48,022 bases of DNA from an uncultured Lachnospiraceae bacterium (GCA_934394565.1 CAKRQV010000018.1:1-48022), one strand, 5' to 3'; positions 1-8,648 are shown, counted from the stretch's first letter. Numbers and translations are program-made. The notes: generated by a model from the sequence alone, not told the origin.

Positions 1-867
1 GGATATATGGAAAACCGTGACCTTAATTTTTATGTTTCAAGAGAAGAACTTAAAAATCCCTATGTGATGGCAGATGAACTCAGAATCAGGGAAGTATTGC
101 TCAACATTATCAGTAATGCCGTCAAATTTACAAAAGACGGAGGCAGCATTTCATTTACTGCAGAAAACTGTAAGGGTAATGATGAGCATCACATAATCGT
201 ACGCTACCGTATATCGGATACCGGAATTGGCATGAGCGAGGAGTTCCAGACCAGGATATTTGATGAGTTCAGTCAGGAAAATGATGGAGCAAGAACCAGT
301 TATAAGGGAACAGGACTGGGAATGGCGATTGCTAAGAAATATGTAGATCTTATGGGTGGAAAAATTGAGGTCAGCAGCAGACAGGGCATTGGTTCAACAT
401 TTACTGTAGAAATCCCCCTGCTTATAGCAGAACAGGTACTGACAGAAAAGGAAGAAAAGTCAGGGAAAGATATGGATTTACATGGTCTGCATGTCCTTTT
501 GGCAGAGGATAATGATTTAAATGCAGAGATAGCAGTAGCTTTATTGGAAGAACAGGGGATGATTGTAACCAGGACTGCCGATGGTAAATCCGCTCTGACA
601 CAGTTTTGCAATACAGATCCGGGAACTTTTGATCTGATTCTGATGGATATTATGATGCCGGAAATGAATGGATATGAAACGACAACAGCTATCAGGAATC
701 TGTCGGACCGCCCGGACGGAAAGAAAATACCTATCATTGCCATGACAGCAAATGCATTTGCAGAGGATATACAGGCTGCTTTGGATGCCGGAATGGATGA
801 CCATGTGGCGAAGCCGGTTGATATGGAGATTTTAACATCTGTCATCATAAAATATATAGAACGATGA
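1..867 (+). CDS. Hybrid sensor histidine kinase/response regulator, C-terminal part
   Basis: This is the 3' end of a gene that begins upstream of the window; the frame is open from base 1. The visible part has two domains. The first is a HATPase_c ATP-binding domain with an N-box (NIISNAVKF), G1 box (DTGIGM) and G2 box (GTGLGMAI). The second is a receiver domain with the acidic pair in LLAEDN, the phospho-acceptor Asp in LMDIMMPEMNG (codon 646-648), the Thr in AMTAN and the Lys in AKPVD. Proteins of this build autophosphorylate a His (in the missing part) and pass the phosphate to the Asp. There is no output domain after the receiver, so a partner is needed. The signal sensed cannot be read from this part. 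Confidence 0.93.
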   Translation, partial: GYMENRDLNFYVSREELKNPYVMADELRIREVLLNIISNAVKFTKDGGSISFTAENCKGNDEHHIIVRYRISDTGIGMSEEFQTRIFDEFSQENDGARTSYKGTGLGMAIAKKYVDLMGGKIEVSSRQGIGSTFTVEIPLLIAEQVLTEKEEKSGKDMDLHGLHVLLAEDNDLNAEIAVALLEEQGMIVTRTADGKSALTQFCNTDPGTFDLILMDIMMPEMNGYETTTAIRNLSDRPDGKKIPIIAMTANAFAEDIQAALDAGMDDHVAKPVDMEILTSVIIKYIER

Positions 868-900
868 TTCAAATGAGACTGAAAATTCAAAGCAGCAATA

Positions 901-948
901 AAATGCCCCGTGAAGATCCAAAAAGTGATTTTCACGGGGGCATTTTTG
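901..948. terminator. Bidirectional intrinsic terminator between the kinase and XRE genes
   Basis: A long GC-rich hairpin with arms around CCCCGTGAAGATC and GATTTTCACGGGGG is flanked by A-tract and T-tract (GCATTTTT). It lies between the convergent hybrid kinase and XRE genes and can serve both. Confidence 0.85.
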
Positions 949-978
949 CATATCGGGACTTTGACCGGGATGAAAAGA

Positions 979-1317
979 CTACTGTTGATTTTTACGAAGC
1001 AGCTGCAGCATATAATGTACCACGCGGAGCAGTTCTTCCGCCTCCTGATCGGTACAGGTATCGATCTCAAGCTGCAGCTGATGCTTGTGCGGTTCGTTTT
1101 CTGCGATTTCTGGATAGAAAAGCCTGTCTCCGGGAATCTTTAAGAAGGTGACCAGAGAATACAGACTGTCGTATTTGGGATTCCCACGGAAGTTTTCGAT
1201 ATTTAAGATTGTTTTATCGCCAAGGCTGAGCTTTTCCGAGAGCTCACTTTGCGTCAGCCCGGCATCTTCGCGGGCCTGACGTATGACCATACCAAGATTT
1301 TGCTTTATTTTATCCAT
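979..1317 (-). CDS. XRE-family helix-turn-helix regulator
   Basis: A 112-residue DNA-binding protein. Residues about 8-65 form a Cro/C1-type HTH (IRQAREDAGLTQSELSEKL followed by KTILNIENFRGNP). The acidic C-terminal 45 residues have no recognisable sensor. GAGGTG lies about 7 nt before the ATG, which supports this start. The gene is convergent with the kinase and reads away from the AraC gene. The target is unknown. It could be autoregulatory or control the neighbouring fuc genes, but nothing in the sequence decides this. Confidence 0.8.
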   Translation of the reverse strand: MDKIKQNLGMVIRQAREDAGLTQSELSEKLSLGDKTILNIENFRGNPKYDSLYSLVTFLKIPGDRLFYPEIAENEPHKHQLQLEIDTCTDQEAEELLRVVHYMLQLLRKNQQ

Positions 1318-1417
1318 TACAATTCACCTCAAGCCTAGTGTACAGTACGGTTCAAAGCTAAGGAATGTACCTGCACTGGACTATGAAAGTGCATTGCACA
1401 GGAGGAAGATATGAAAA

Positions 1418-2320
1418 TTACTGCCGCGTATATTGCCTGGGTGTGACGTTTTTGTACTTCTTGAAGGTTTTGATAAAATAACTCAGATCATTAAATCCAC
1501 AGGCGTAGGCAATATCGGTGACGGTTTCGTGCGAAGTGGACAGCATATAGGCAGCGTGTTCAATACGCTGATAGTTCAGATAATCCATCGGCGTCCGGTG
1601 CGTCAGCTCCTGAAAAAAGCGGCAGAAATATTTCGGTGACATATGGGCTGAAGTGGATAATTGCTCCAGGGTGATACTGTTCTGGTAATTCGCATCAATG
1701 TATTCGAGCACATTTTTCAGCTGGTGAATTTTCTTATGGTCCCGGAGGGACTGTGGCGGTTCTTCATAATAGAAGTGTGAGGCAAAAATCTGACCAAAAA
1801 ACTGATAGAATCCACCGTAAACCGTCAATTCATACCCTGTCTGTTTCTGAAGAAAGGCATCAAAAATCCGGTCGACAGTCTGACAGATATCCTGACGTTC
1901 CCGGTGAAAATGATGAAAGATCAGCGCCCGGTGATCGATGATCTTCTGAATATACGGCTGACAGGCCGGGTTGTGCTTCAGAAAGGTATTCATATCAAAA
2001 ACCAGACATTCGTACACACAGTCATGCGGTATGCCGGAGTGCAGGATGCTGCTGTTGACAAAGATCAGATCCCCGGCGGAGGCTGTAAATGTCTTTTCGT
2101 CCAGCGTCGCGTCAAAGGTCCCTTCAATAATCCGGATGATTTCATATTCGATATGCCAGTGATACGACATCATATACTGGGGATGTGATTTATCTACGTG
2201 ATAAAATTCAAAGGGAAAATCGTAGGTGCCTCTTTGCTTATCTTCATTAAAATGGTAATATTGCACAAAAATATCCTCCAAATTTTTACTATCACTTTTT
2301 GAAAAAGTGAATATTGTCAT
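1418..2320 (-). CDS. AraC-family regulator, divergent from fucI
   Basis: A 300-residue regulator. The N-terminal half is a cupin-like sensor domain, with HWHIEYEI and the AGDLIFVNSSILHSG segment typical of AraC-type ligand pockets. The C-terminal about 100 residues carry two HTHs, including LEQLSTSAHMSPKYFCRFFQ and VTDIAYACGFNDLSYFIKTFKK, ending VTPRQYTRQ. It is transcribed away from fucI across a 146-bp gap, the usual arrangement for a local activator of a sugar operon. The inferred role is induction of the fucose genes by the sugar or an intermediate. No clear Shine-Dalgarno precedes the ATG; no better start exists before the cupin core. Confidence 0.88.
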   Translation of the reverse strand: MTIFTFSKSDSKNLEDIFVQYYHFNEDKQRGTYDFPFEFYHVDKSHPQYMMSYHWHIEYEIIRIIEGTFDATLDEKTFTASAGDLIFVNSSILHSGIPHDCVYECLVFDMNTFLKHNPACQPYIQKIIDHRALIFHHFHRERQDICQTVDRIFDAFLQKQTGYELTVYGGFYQFFGQIFASHFYYEEPPQSLRDHKKIHQLKNVLEYIDANYQNSITLEQLSTSAHMSPKYFCRFFQELTHRTPMDYLNYQRIEHAAYMLSTSHETVTDIAYACGFNDLSYFIKTFKKYKNVTPRQYTRQ

Positions 2321-2466
2321 ACTTTAGTCCAGTATAACACAAGATATTAAATCCAATCAATGCTATATTTACTATATGAGTTCAAAGTACAGGTACACTG
2401 TGCACTTAGGGTGAAGCGTTTCGCTCATCCTGGAACATAAATTAAAAAAAATGGAGGGTTTTTATC
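2321..2466. promoter_or_regulatory. Divergent control region between araC-type gene and fucI
   Basis: On the minus strand TTGATT (2360-2355) and TATACT (2336-2331) are 18 bp apart and form a plausible promoter for the AraC gene. On the plus strand no convincing -35/-10 pair is visible, in keeping with activator dependence. An imperfect dyad (AAGTaCA and TGcACTT, about 2385-2407) and a short AGCG-TTT-CGCT palindrome (about 2415-2425) lie in the right place for operators. The Shine-Dalgarno of fucI is GGAGG at about 2453. Confidence 0.5.
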
Positions 2467-4269
2467 ATGGCAAAAAACAGATATGTCGGTGAGTATCCGG
2501 TAATCGGTATCCGTCCTACGATCGATGGTCGTAGAGGTGCCCTGAAAGTTCGTGAGTCTCTGGAAGACCAGACAATGGGTATGGCTCTGGCAGCTAAAAA
2601 ATTATTTGAGGAAAATCTGAAATATTCCAACGGTGAGCCGGTTAAGGTTGTCATCGCTGATACAACGATCGGACGTGTAGCAGAAGCTGCTGCATGCCAG
2701 GAAAAATTTGAAAAAGCTGGTGTAGCTATCACACTGACAGTTACTCCGTGCTGGTGCTACGGTTCTGAGACAATGGATATGGACCGCAACACAATCAAAG
2801 CTGTCTGGGGTATGAATGCAACCGAGAGACCGGGTGCTGTATACCTGGCATCTGTACTGGCTACACATGCACAGAAGGGTCTGCCGGCTTTCGGTATCTA
2901 TGGCCAGGATGTATGTGAAGCTGACGATATGAGAATTCCGGCTGACGTTCAGGAGAAACTGCTTCGTTTCGGACGCGCAGCTGTTGCTGTAGCTACCATG
3001 AGAGGTAAATCTTACCTGCAGATCGGTTCCGTTACCATGGGTATCGGCGGATCTATCATGGATCAGGGATTCATCGAGTCCTACCTTGGCATGCGTGTTG
3101 AGTCCGTAGATGAGGTTGAGATCCTTCGTCGTATGGATGAGCATATCTACAATGAAGATGAATATCAGAAAGCTCTTGCATGGATCAAAGAGTACTGCAA
3201 AGAAGGCTGGGATAAGAACCCGGATTTCGTAAAAGCATCTGATGAGAAAAAGAAAGAAACATGGGAGTTCATCGCAAAGATGGCTGTCATCATCGAAGAC
3301 CTGTATCAGGGCAACCCGAACCTGCCGAAAGGCTGCGAAGAGGAAGCTGTTGGTCACAACGCTATCTGCGGTGGTTTCCAGGGTCAGAGACAGTGGACAG
3401 ACTGGAAGCCGAACTGTGACTTCCCGGAAGCTATCCTGAATACTTCCTTCGACTGGAACGGAGCAAGAGAGCCGTTCGTACTGGCTACAGAGAACGATGC
3501 ACTGAACGGTCTTGGTATGCTGTTTATGAAGCTTCTGACCAACAGAGCTCAGATGTTCGCAGATGTCCGTACATGCTGGAACGGTAAATCCGTAGAGCGT
3601 GTAACAGGATACAAACTGGAAGGTCATGCTGCAGATGCAGACGGTATTATCCACCTGATCAACTCCGGTGCATGCTGTCTGGATGCTTCCGGCGTTTGCA
3701 AAGATGAGAACGGCAACGCTGTTATGAAAGAATGGTACAACGTAACAGAAGAAGATCAGAAAGCTATCATGGACGCTACAGAGTGGTGTGCAGCCGATAA
3801 CGGATACTTCCGTGGCGGCGGATTCTCCTCCAGATTCGAGACAAAGGCTGAGATGCCGGCTACTATGATCCGTCTGAACCTGATCCATGGCCTTGGACCG
3901 GTTCTGCAGATCGTTGAAGGTTGGACAGTTGCTCTTCCGGAGCAGGTATCTGATACTCTGTGGAAACGTACAGACTACACATGGCCGTGTACATGGTTCA
4001 CACCGCGTACAGACGGTGTTACAGGCAGCCCGTTCGAGAACGCTTACAGCGTAATGAACAACTGGGGTGCTAACCATGGTGCTATCTCCTATGGCCACAT
4101 CGGTGCTGATCTGATCACCATGTGCTCCATGCTGAGAATTCCGGTTTGCATGCACAACGTAGCAACAGAAGATATCTTCCGTCCGGCTGCATGGAACGCA
4201 TTCGGTATGGACAAAGAGGGTGCTGACTACAGAGCCTGCGCTAACTTCGGACCGTTCTACAAAAAATAA
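2467..4269 (+). CDS. fucI: L-fucose isomerase
   Basis: Cytosolic Mn-dependent ketol isomerase converting L-fucose to L-fuculose; members of the family often accept D-arabinose too. The 600 residues match the usual family length (E. coli FucI is about 590). The segment GFQGQRQWTDWKPN leading into SFDWNGAREPFVLATEND is diagnostic. By family knowledge the metal ligands are the Glu in ATEND (residue about 342), the Asp in FADVRT (about 366) and the His in ANHGAISYGH (about 537); all are present. GGAGG precedes the ATG. It is the first gene of the fuc cluster, with fucU following after a terminator-like hairpin. Codon use is strongly biased, suggesting high expression. Confidence 0.97.
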   Translation: MAKNRYVGEYPVIGIRPTIDGRRGALKVRESLEDQTMGMALAAKKLFEENLKYSNGEPVKVVIADTTIGRVAEAAACQEKFEKAGVAITLTVTPCWCYGSETMDMDRNTIKAVWGMNATERPGAVYLASVLATHAQKGLPAFGIYGQDVCEADDMRIPADVQEKLLRFGRAAVAVATMRGKSYLQIGSVTMGIGGSIMDQGFIESYLGMRVESVDEVEILRRMDEHIYNEDEYQKALAWIKEYCKEGWDKNPDFVKASDEKKKETWEFIAKMAVIIEDLYQGNPNLPKGCEEEAVGHNAICGGFQGQRQWTDWKPNCDFPEAILNTSFDWNGAREPFVLATENDALNGLGMLFMKLLTNRAQMFADVRTCWNGKSVERVTGYKLEGHAADADGIIHLINSGACCLDASGVCKDENGNAVMKEWYNVTEEDQKAIMDATEWCAADNGYFRGGGFSSRFETKAEMPATMIRLNLIHGLGPVLQIVEGWTVALPEQVSDTLWKRTDYTWPCTWFTPRTDGVTGSPFENAYSVMNNWGANHGAISYGHIGADLITMCSMLRIPVCMHNVATEDIFRPAAWNAFGMDKEGADYRACANFGPFYKK

Positions 4270-4306
4270 TTACATCTGAAAACAGATACTGTGTTCAAAC
4301 GATACA

Positions 4307-4336
4307 GGGCCGTGGCTTTTGGCCACGGCTCTTTTT
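4307..4336 (+). terminator. Intrinsic terminator/attenuator between fucI and fucU
   Basis: GGCCGTGGC and GCCACGGCT form a GC-rich hairpin with a TTTT-containing loop, followed by CTTTTT. It lies in the 149-bp gap after fucI, so part of the transcription probably stops here and fucU is made at a lower level or from its own promoter. Confidence 0.8.
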
Positions 4337-4418
4337 ACCTTAGCAAAGAATATAATAATAAGTAAAATAAAAACCCTTTTTCAGGGCGGCTGCGACAGAC
4401 AGCCAGAAAGGACAGATT

Positions 4419-4877
4419 ATGTTAAAAGGAATTCCGAATATTTTAACTCCGGAGCTGTTAAAAGTACTTGCAGAGATGGGACACACAGATGAACTGACTA
4501 TCGGTGATGGCAACTTCCCGGGCCACAGCTTTGGTACACAGGTTATTCGTCTGGATGGACATGGTGTGCCGGAGATCCTGGACGCTATCCTGCAGGTTAT
4601 GCCGCTGGATACTTATCCGGATTCTACAGGCAAGATGGTACCGCCGTGTACACTGATGGCAGTAGAGCCGGGCGATGATGCCAAGACTCCGATCTGGGAT
4701 ACATATAAAGAAATCGTTAAGAAATACGATGACCGTGGAGATGCCTGCTTCGAAGAAATCAACAAATGGGACTTCTATGAAAAAACAAGAGCAAAATCCC
4801 GTGTTGTTATCATGACAAGTGAAACTGCAATTTACGCAAACATCATCCTTCGTAAAGGCGTTGTTATCAATAAATAA
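4419..4877 (+). CDS. fucU: L-fucose mutarotase, RbsD/FucU family
   Basis: A 152-residue cytosolic enzyme that speeds interconversion of the alpha and beta anomers of L-fucose, supplying the anomer used by FucI. The N-terminus MLKGIPNILTPELLKVLAEM and the GNFPGHSFG segment with its conserved His match FucU proteins closely (E. coli FucU is about 140 residues). The C-terminal TSETAIYANIILRKGVV is the family end motif with the conserved Tyr. AGAAAGGA lies just before the ATG. It sits downstream of fucI in the same direction. Confidence 0.95.
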   Translation: MLKGIPNILTPELLKVLAEMGHTDELTIGDGNFPGHSFGTQVIRLDGHGVPEILDAILQVMPLDTYPDSTGKMVPPCTLMAVEPGDDAKTPIWDTYKEIVKKYDDRGDACFEEINKWDFYEKTRAKSRVVIMTSETAIYANIILRKGVVINK

Positions 4878-4886
4878 AATGACAGG

Positions 4887-4925
4887 AAAACAGGGTCTGC
4901 AGTGTGGACTGCAGACCCTGTTTCT
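4887..4925. terminator. Bidirectional terminator after fucU
   Basis: Near-perfect 15-bp arms, AACAGGGTCTGCAGT and ACTGCAGACCCTGTT, with A's before and T's after. It separates fucU from the convergent small membrane protein gene. Confidence 0.88.
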
Positions 4926-4979
4926 TATAGTTTCAGACGGTCATACTTATAAAAAACGGTGCATCAGTTTTGGTTCCGG

Positions 4980-5336
4980 CTATTTTTCTGTAGTATCAGC
5001 CGGCGTTTCTTCGCTGGCTACAGGTGAGGCATCCTCAACAATCTCCGTCGCAACAGCGGCTGTTTCAGCGTTGCTTTCTGCAGTGTCAGCGGCATCTGTA
5101 TCGTTTGCCGTGTTTTCTTCGGCAGCTGGCGTTTCTTTGCTGAGCTTTACGATAGCTTTGATATTGGAGACAATAATCATGACGCCAATCACAGCGAAAA
5201 GCACAGCAGCGAGGATAAATACCGGATTATTGGCCTCACCGTTTTTAAAACCACTGAAAAGCTGCCAGGACAGATACAGTAAATATACGCCTGCCAGCAT
5301 CAGAAATGTATGACGACCTGTTTGATTACCCTGCAT
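4980..5336 (-). CDS. Small two-helix membrane protein with acidic Ala/Thr-rich tail
   Basis: A 118-residue protein of no recognised family. Two hydrophobic stretches (about residues 12-28, LMLAGVYLLYLSWQLF, and about 38-58, PVFILAAVLFAVIGVMIIV) should span the membrane. The last 50 residues are low complexity, rich in Ala, Glu, Thr and Asp, and probably disordered. GGAGGG lies a few bases before the ATG, supporting expression. It is the only opposite-strand gene inside the fuc cluster and probably has no part in sugar breakdown. Function unknown. Confidence 0.7.
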   Translation of the reverse strand: MQGNQTGRHTFLMLAGVYLLYLSWQLFSGFKNGEANNPVFILAAVLFAVIGVMIIVSNIKAIVKLSKETPAAEENTANDTDAADTAESNAETAAVATEIVEDASPVASEETPADTTEK

Positions 5337-5462
5337 AATGTGTTTCCCTCCTGAAATTCAATAGGACTATCATATAGGAATATGCTTGGAAAGTCAATGT
5401 TTTTGCAGACAGGGAAACAAGGTTTAAGGAAAATTTAAGTAAATATATAAAGGAAGTTCAGC

Positions 5463-5558
5463 TGCAAATGACCGTCCGGTTTCGGCATTCTTTTGCAAAT
5501 CAGGACAGTTTTTTGTGCAAATCACGGACTTCCATTTCTAGGTTGTTTAAGGTATTAT
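5463..5558 (+). promoter_or_regulatory. Candidate AraC-type operator repeats and promoter before the kinase gene
   Basis: TGCAAAT occurs three times in the same orientation, at 5463, 5494 and 5516, each followed by an S-A-x-G-A-C-like tail. The last two are 22 bp apart, about two helical turns, the spacing AraC proteins use for direct half-sites. A TATTAT -10 candidate is at 5553-5558, so the repeats end next to the expected -35 position, where the sequence is a poor -35 match. This fits an activator-dependent promoter. Confidence 0.55.
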
Positions 5559-5600
5559 ATATGTTAGTGAAATATTCAAAAACAATGGGAGGTTTTTGTT

Positions 5601-7007
5601 ATGAGTAATTATTATTTAGCAGTAGATATCGGTGCTTCCAGTGGTCGTCACATCCTGTGCCATATGGTCAATGGCCAGATGCAGCTGGAAGAAATTCATC
5701 GCTTTGAAAATGGCATGAAGATGAAAGACGGTGAGCTTTGCTGGGAGATGGACAGACTGTTCCAGGAAGTTGTCAATGGTCTGAAAAAGTGTAAAGAGAT
5801 CGGAAAGATCCCGGTAAGTATGGGTATCGATACCTGGGGTGTTGACTTTGCCCTGCTTGACAAGGATGACAATGTGATCGGCAACACCGTAGGTTATCGT
5901 GACGGCCGTACCAATGGTATGGATGCTGAGGTTTCCAAGATTATTTCCGAGGAAGATCTGTACAAGAGAACAGGTATCCAGAAACAGATGTACAATACCA
6001 TCTATCAGCTGATGGCTGTTAAGACAGCACATCCGGAATATCTGGAGAAGGCTGAGGCCATGCTGATGGTTCCGGATTATCTGCAGTTCAGACTGACAGG
6101 CAAGAAGGCACAGGAATATACCGAGGCTACGACAGGTCAGCTGATCGACCCGAATACCAAGGATTGGGATTACGAGCTGATCGATATGCTTGGTTTCCCG
6201 AGAAGAATCTTCCAGGAAGTACATAAACCCGGTACAGTTCTCGGCAATCTGAAACCGGAGATCGCCGCTGAGGTTGGTTTTGACCTTGAGGTTATGCAGA
6301 TTGGTTCCCATGATACCGCTTCTGCTGTATTGGCTGTTCCGGCCAATGATGATGACTTTATGTATATCAGTTCCGGTACATGGTCTCTGATGGGTGTTGA
6401 GTCCAAAGTAGCTAATTGCTCTATGGAGAGCCGTGCCGCTAACTTTACCAATGAGGGTGGTTACAACTACCGTTTCCGTTTCCTGAAAAATATCATGGGT
6501 CTGTGGATGATCCAGTCTGTACGTCATGAGACAGGCGATGCTTACTCCTTTGCCCAGATCTGTGACATGGCAGAAGAGGCCAAGGACTTCCCGTCCAGAG
6601 TTGACTGCAACGACAACTGCTTCCTGGCTCCGAAGAATATGACAGAAGAAGTTAAGGATTACTGCCGCCGTACAAATCAGCAGGTTCCGGAGACTCTCGG
6701 TGAGCTGGCTACTGTGATTTACGCTTCTCTGGCAGAGTGCTATGCCAAGACGATCCATGAGATGGAAGCTATCACAGGCCGTACATACGGACGTATCCAT
6801 GTCGTAGGTGGCGGTGCCAATGCCGGTTACTTGAACCAGCTGACAGCCAATGCCTGCTCAAGACCGGTATATGCCGGACCGACAGAGGCTACAGCCATCG
6901 GTAATCTGACAGCCCAGATGCTCAAAGCCAAAGAGTTTACCGCTGTAGAGGAAGCCAGAGATAATATCTTCAAATCCTTCGGCGTAAAAGAGTACAAGCC
7001 GGAATAA
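5601..7007 (+). CDS. rhaB: RhaB-type FGGY sugar kinase, probably the L-fuculokinase here
   Basis: A 468-residue ATP-dependent kinase of the FGGY family. The N-terminal DIGASSGR phosphate loop, EIHRFENG, GIDTWGVDFALLD, GYRDGRTNGM, SHDTASAV, SSGTWSLMG and the C-terminal HVVGGGANAGYLNQL all follow the rhamnulokinase (RhaB) pattern rather than classical E. coli FucK. RhaB enzymes phosphorylate L-rhamnulose at O1. Because the neighbours are fucI and fucU and no rhamnose isomerase is present, the likely substrate here is L-fuculose, giving L-fuculose 1-phosphate; this is inference. GGGAGG precedes the ATG. The gene lies behind its own candidate operator region. Confidence 0.9.
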   Translation: MSNYYLAVDIGASSGRHILCHMVNGQMQLEEIHRFENGMKMKDGELCWEMDRLFQEVVNGLKKCKEIGKIPVSMGIDTWGVDFALLDKDDNVIGNTVGYRDGRTNGMDAEVSKIISEEDLYKRTGIQKQMYNTIYQLMAVKTAHPEYLEKAEAMLMVPDYLQFRLTGKKAQEYTEATTGQLIDPNTKDWDYELIDMLGFPRRIFQEVHKPGTVLGNLKPEIAAEVGFDLEVMQIGSHDTASAVLAVPANDDDFMYISSGTWSLMGVESKVANCSMESRAANFTNEGGYNYRFRFLKNIMGLWMIQSVRHETGDAYSFAQICDMAEEAKDFPSRVDCNDNCFLAPKNMTEEVKDYCRRTNQQVPETLGELATVIYASLAECYAKTIHEMEAITGRTYGRIHVVGGGANAGYLNQLTANACSRPVYAGPTEATAIGNLTAQMLKAKEFTAVEEARDNIFKSFGVKEYKPE

Positions 7008-7014
7008 TATCATC

Positions 7015-7047
7015 AGGAAGAGACTGCCGTTAAAGCAGTTTCTTCCT
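7015..7047 (+). terminator. Hairpin between the kinase and second isomerase genes
   Basis: AGGAAGAGACTGC and GCAGTTTCTTCCT pair over 13 bp with one G-U pair, starting 7 bases after the kinase stop. Only a weak T run follows, so it may be a partial terminator or an mRNA-stabilising hairpin that lets some transcripts continue into the next gene. Confidence 0.5.
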
Positions 7048-7124
7048 ATTAATAAGAACCTTTAAGGTTGTGCCTGCTTATGCAGGGTCACTATTGAAAT
7101 ATATTTATATTTGGAGGATGAAAC

Positions 7125-8543
7125 ATGCTAGTTAATACAAAAGCAAGAGTTGGTGTATTTTCCATCGCATTAGGTGCTTACCTGCCACAGTTCCCGTCTC
7201 TGGTACCGGAGTTTGAGGCTCAGTATGAGGCATTTAAAAAAACACTGCCGGATACTGTAGAAATCGTTGACGGTGGTATCGTTACGACAAAAGAGCAGTC
7301 TATGGTAGCTGGGGACAAGTTCCGTGCCGCTGACGTAGATCTGGTATTCCTGCAGATGCTTACATATGCTACATCTTACAATATGCTGCCGGCTATCCGC
7401 GATCTGGATGTTCCGGTTGTACTGGTCAATGTACAGAAACTCAAAGCACTGGACTATGATCATACGGATATTGCATCCTGGCTGGGCGAAGGCTATGCCT
7501 GTGGTGCTGTAGGTGAAGCTGTAGCTGACCTTGAAAGAGCAGGCAAGCGCCACGCTGTAATCACAGGTGTTGTTGAGGGTGGAGATCCGGCTGTTCAGGC
7601 AGAGATCGAAGACTGGTGTAAGGCAGCACAGGTCAGAAGACGTTTCCGTGATACCAATATTGCACAGATCGGTCGTCCGTATCCGGGTATGATGGATCTC
7701 TACATCGATGAGACCAATCTGTACAACAGAATGTTCCTTTATACCAAACAGTTTGACTGGGAGAAAATGTGGGCTATCGCTGACAATATCACAGACGAAG
7801 AAGCTATCCGTGCCAAAGCACAGGAAATCCTGGATACTTTCGATATCGAGGGTGGCGGAAGCATCGAGGAAGTATGGGAAATGGCCAAATATGTCGTTGC
7901 CTTCGAGCAGTGGGTTAAAGATGAGCATCTCGGTCTGATCGCATCCCATTATGACGGATTTGCACAGGGTAAAGCCGGTGTTCTTGACAGTATGCTGATC
8001 CCGGCATTCTCCATGCTGATCAAACAGGGTACAGCGTGTGCCGTTGAGGGTGATATGAAGGTTGCCATGGCCATGAGTATCTTAAAGACCATCTCCGGTA
8101 CAGGCCAGCTGTCTGAGATGTACTCTATCGATTTTAACGACGATATCTGTATCATCGGCCATTCCGGCAGTGGTGATGCTGATATTTCCGATAAGAAACC
8201 GACCATGAAGATCGTGAAAGTTTTCCATGGTAAGACAGGCGGCGGATATCTGACACAGTTCTATCCGTATCTTGGACCGGTAACTTACCTGGCTATCACA
8301 CAGGACAAAGACGGTCACTTCAAGTTTGTTGTGGCTGAGGGTGTCAACGAAGAGGGCAAGATCCTTTCCTTTGGCGATACCAATATGAGAACCCGTTTCA
8401 CCTGCGGTGCACGTGAATTTGTCAACCGTTGGAGTGAGGCTGGCCCGACCCATCATATGGCTGCTGCTACAGGCCGTCATATCGATACGATCCTGAAGGT
8501 TGCCAAGATCTTCAATGTACCGGTAGAGATCGTTACAAGATAA
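7125..8543 (+). CDS. L-fucose/L-arabinose isomerase family protein
   Basis: A 472-residue protein of the AraA/FucI-like fold. AraA-type features are visible: an N-terminal sugar-isomerase segment (RVGVFSIALGAYLPQFP), an acidic pair in TACAVEGDMK, the HSGSGDAD segment, and a C-terminal GPTHHMAAATG resembling the metal-binding His region of arabinose isomerase. It is much shorter than FucI and belongs to a different subfamily, so it is not a duplicate. It follows the kinase in the same direction with a 117-bp gap and a strong GGAGGATG ribosome site. It may isomerise another deoxy- or pentose sugar that shares the kinase and importer. The exact substrate is not readable from sequence. Confidence 0.8.
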   Translation: MLVNTKARVGVFSIALGAYLPQFPSLVPEFEAQYEAFKKTLPDTVEIVDGGIVTTKEQSMVAGDKFRAADVDLVFLQMLTYATSYNMLPAIRDLDVPVVLVNVQKLKALDYDHTDIASWLGEGYACGAVGEAVADLERAGKRHAVITGVVEGGDPAVQAEIEDWCKAAQVRRRFRDTNIAQIGRPYPGMMDLYIDETNLYNRMFLYTKQFDWEKMWAIADNITDEEAIRAKAQEILDTFDIEGGGSIEEVWEMAKYVVAFEQWVKDEHLGLIASHYDGFAQGKAGVLDSMLIPAFSMLIKQGTACAVEGDMKVAMAMSILKTISGTGQLSEMYSIDFNDDICIIGHSGSGDADISDKKPTMKIVKVFHGKTGGGYLTQFYPYLGPVTYLAITQDKDGHFKFVVAEGVNEEGKILSFGDTNMRTRFTCGAREFVNRWSEAGPTHHMAAATGRHIDTILKVAKIFNVPVEIVTR

Positions 8544-8610
8544 TATCTGCATATAAAACATGGACACAGCGGAGGTTCACAGGAAGGAAGCTCTGCTGTG
8601 TAATAAAAAA

Positions 8611-8648
8611 GACAGCGGAAATTTCTGGAAAGAAATCCGCTGTCTTTT
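8611..8648. terminator. Bidirectional terminator after the isomerase-like gene
   Basis: GACAGCGGA and TCCGCTGTC with an inner TTTCT/AGAAA extension, A-tract before and CTTTT after. It separates the convergent isomerase-like and AraC genes. A second, weaker dyad (CACAGCGGAG and CTCTGCTGTG, about 8565-8600) lies just upstream. Confidence 0.85.

Noticed and set aside
1330..1400. Operator shared between the XRE upstream region and the fucI upstream region
   Set aside because: Words such as GTTCAAAG and CAGGTACA recur, but order and spacing differ, so I cannot separate this from chance.
2411..2426. Catabolite repression (cre) site before fucI
   Set aside because: TGAAGCGTTTCGCT resembles a cre box but is one base short in spacing and lacks the conserved AA-R-CG order.
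2602..4155. Long open frame on the minus strand opposite fucI
   Set aside because: It mirrors a highly biased real gene, has no ribosome site or family likeness, and is rich in Cys/His in the way antisense frames are. The same applies to long antisense frames opposite the kinase (5616-6800), the importer and the BIG2 protein.
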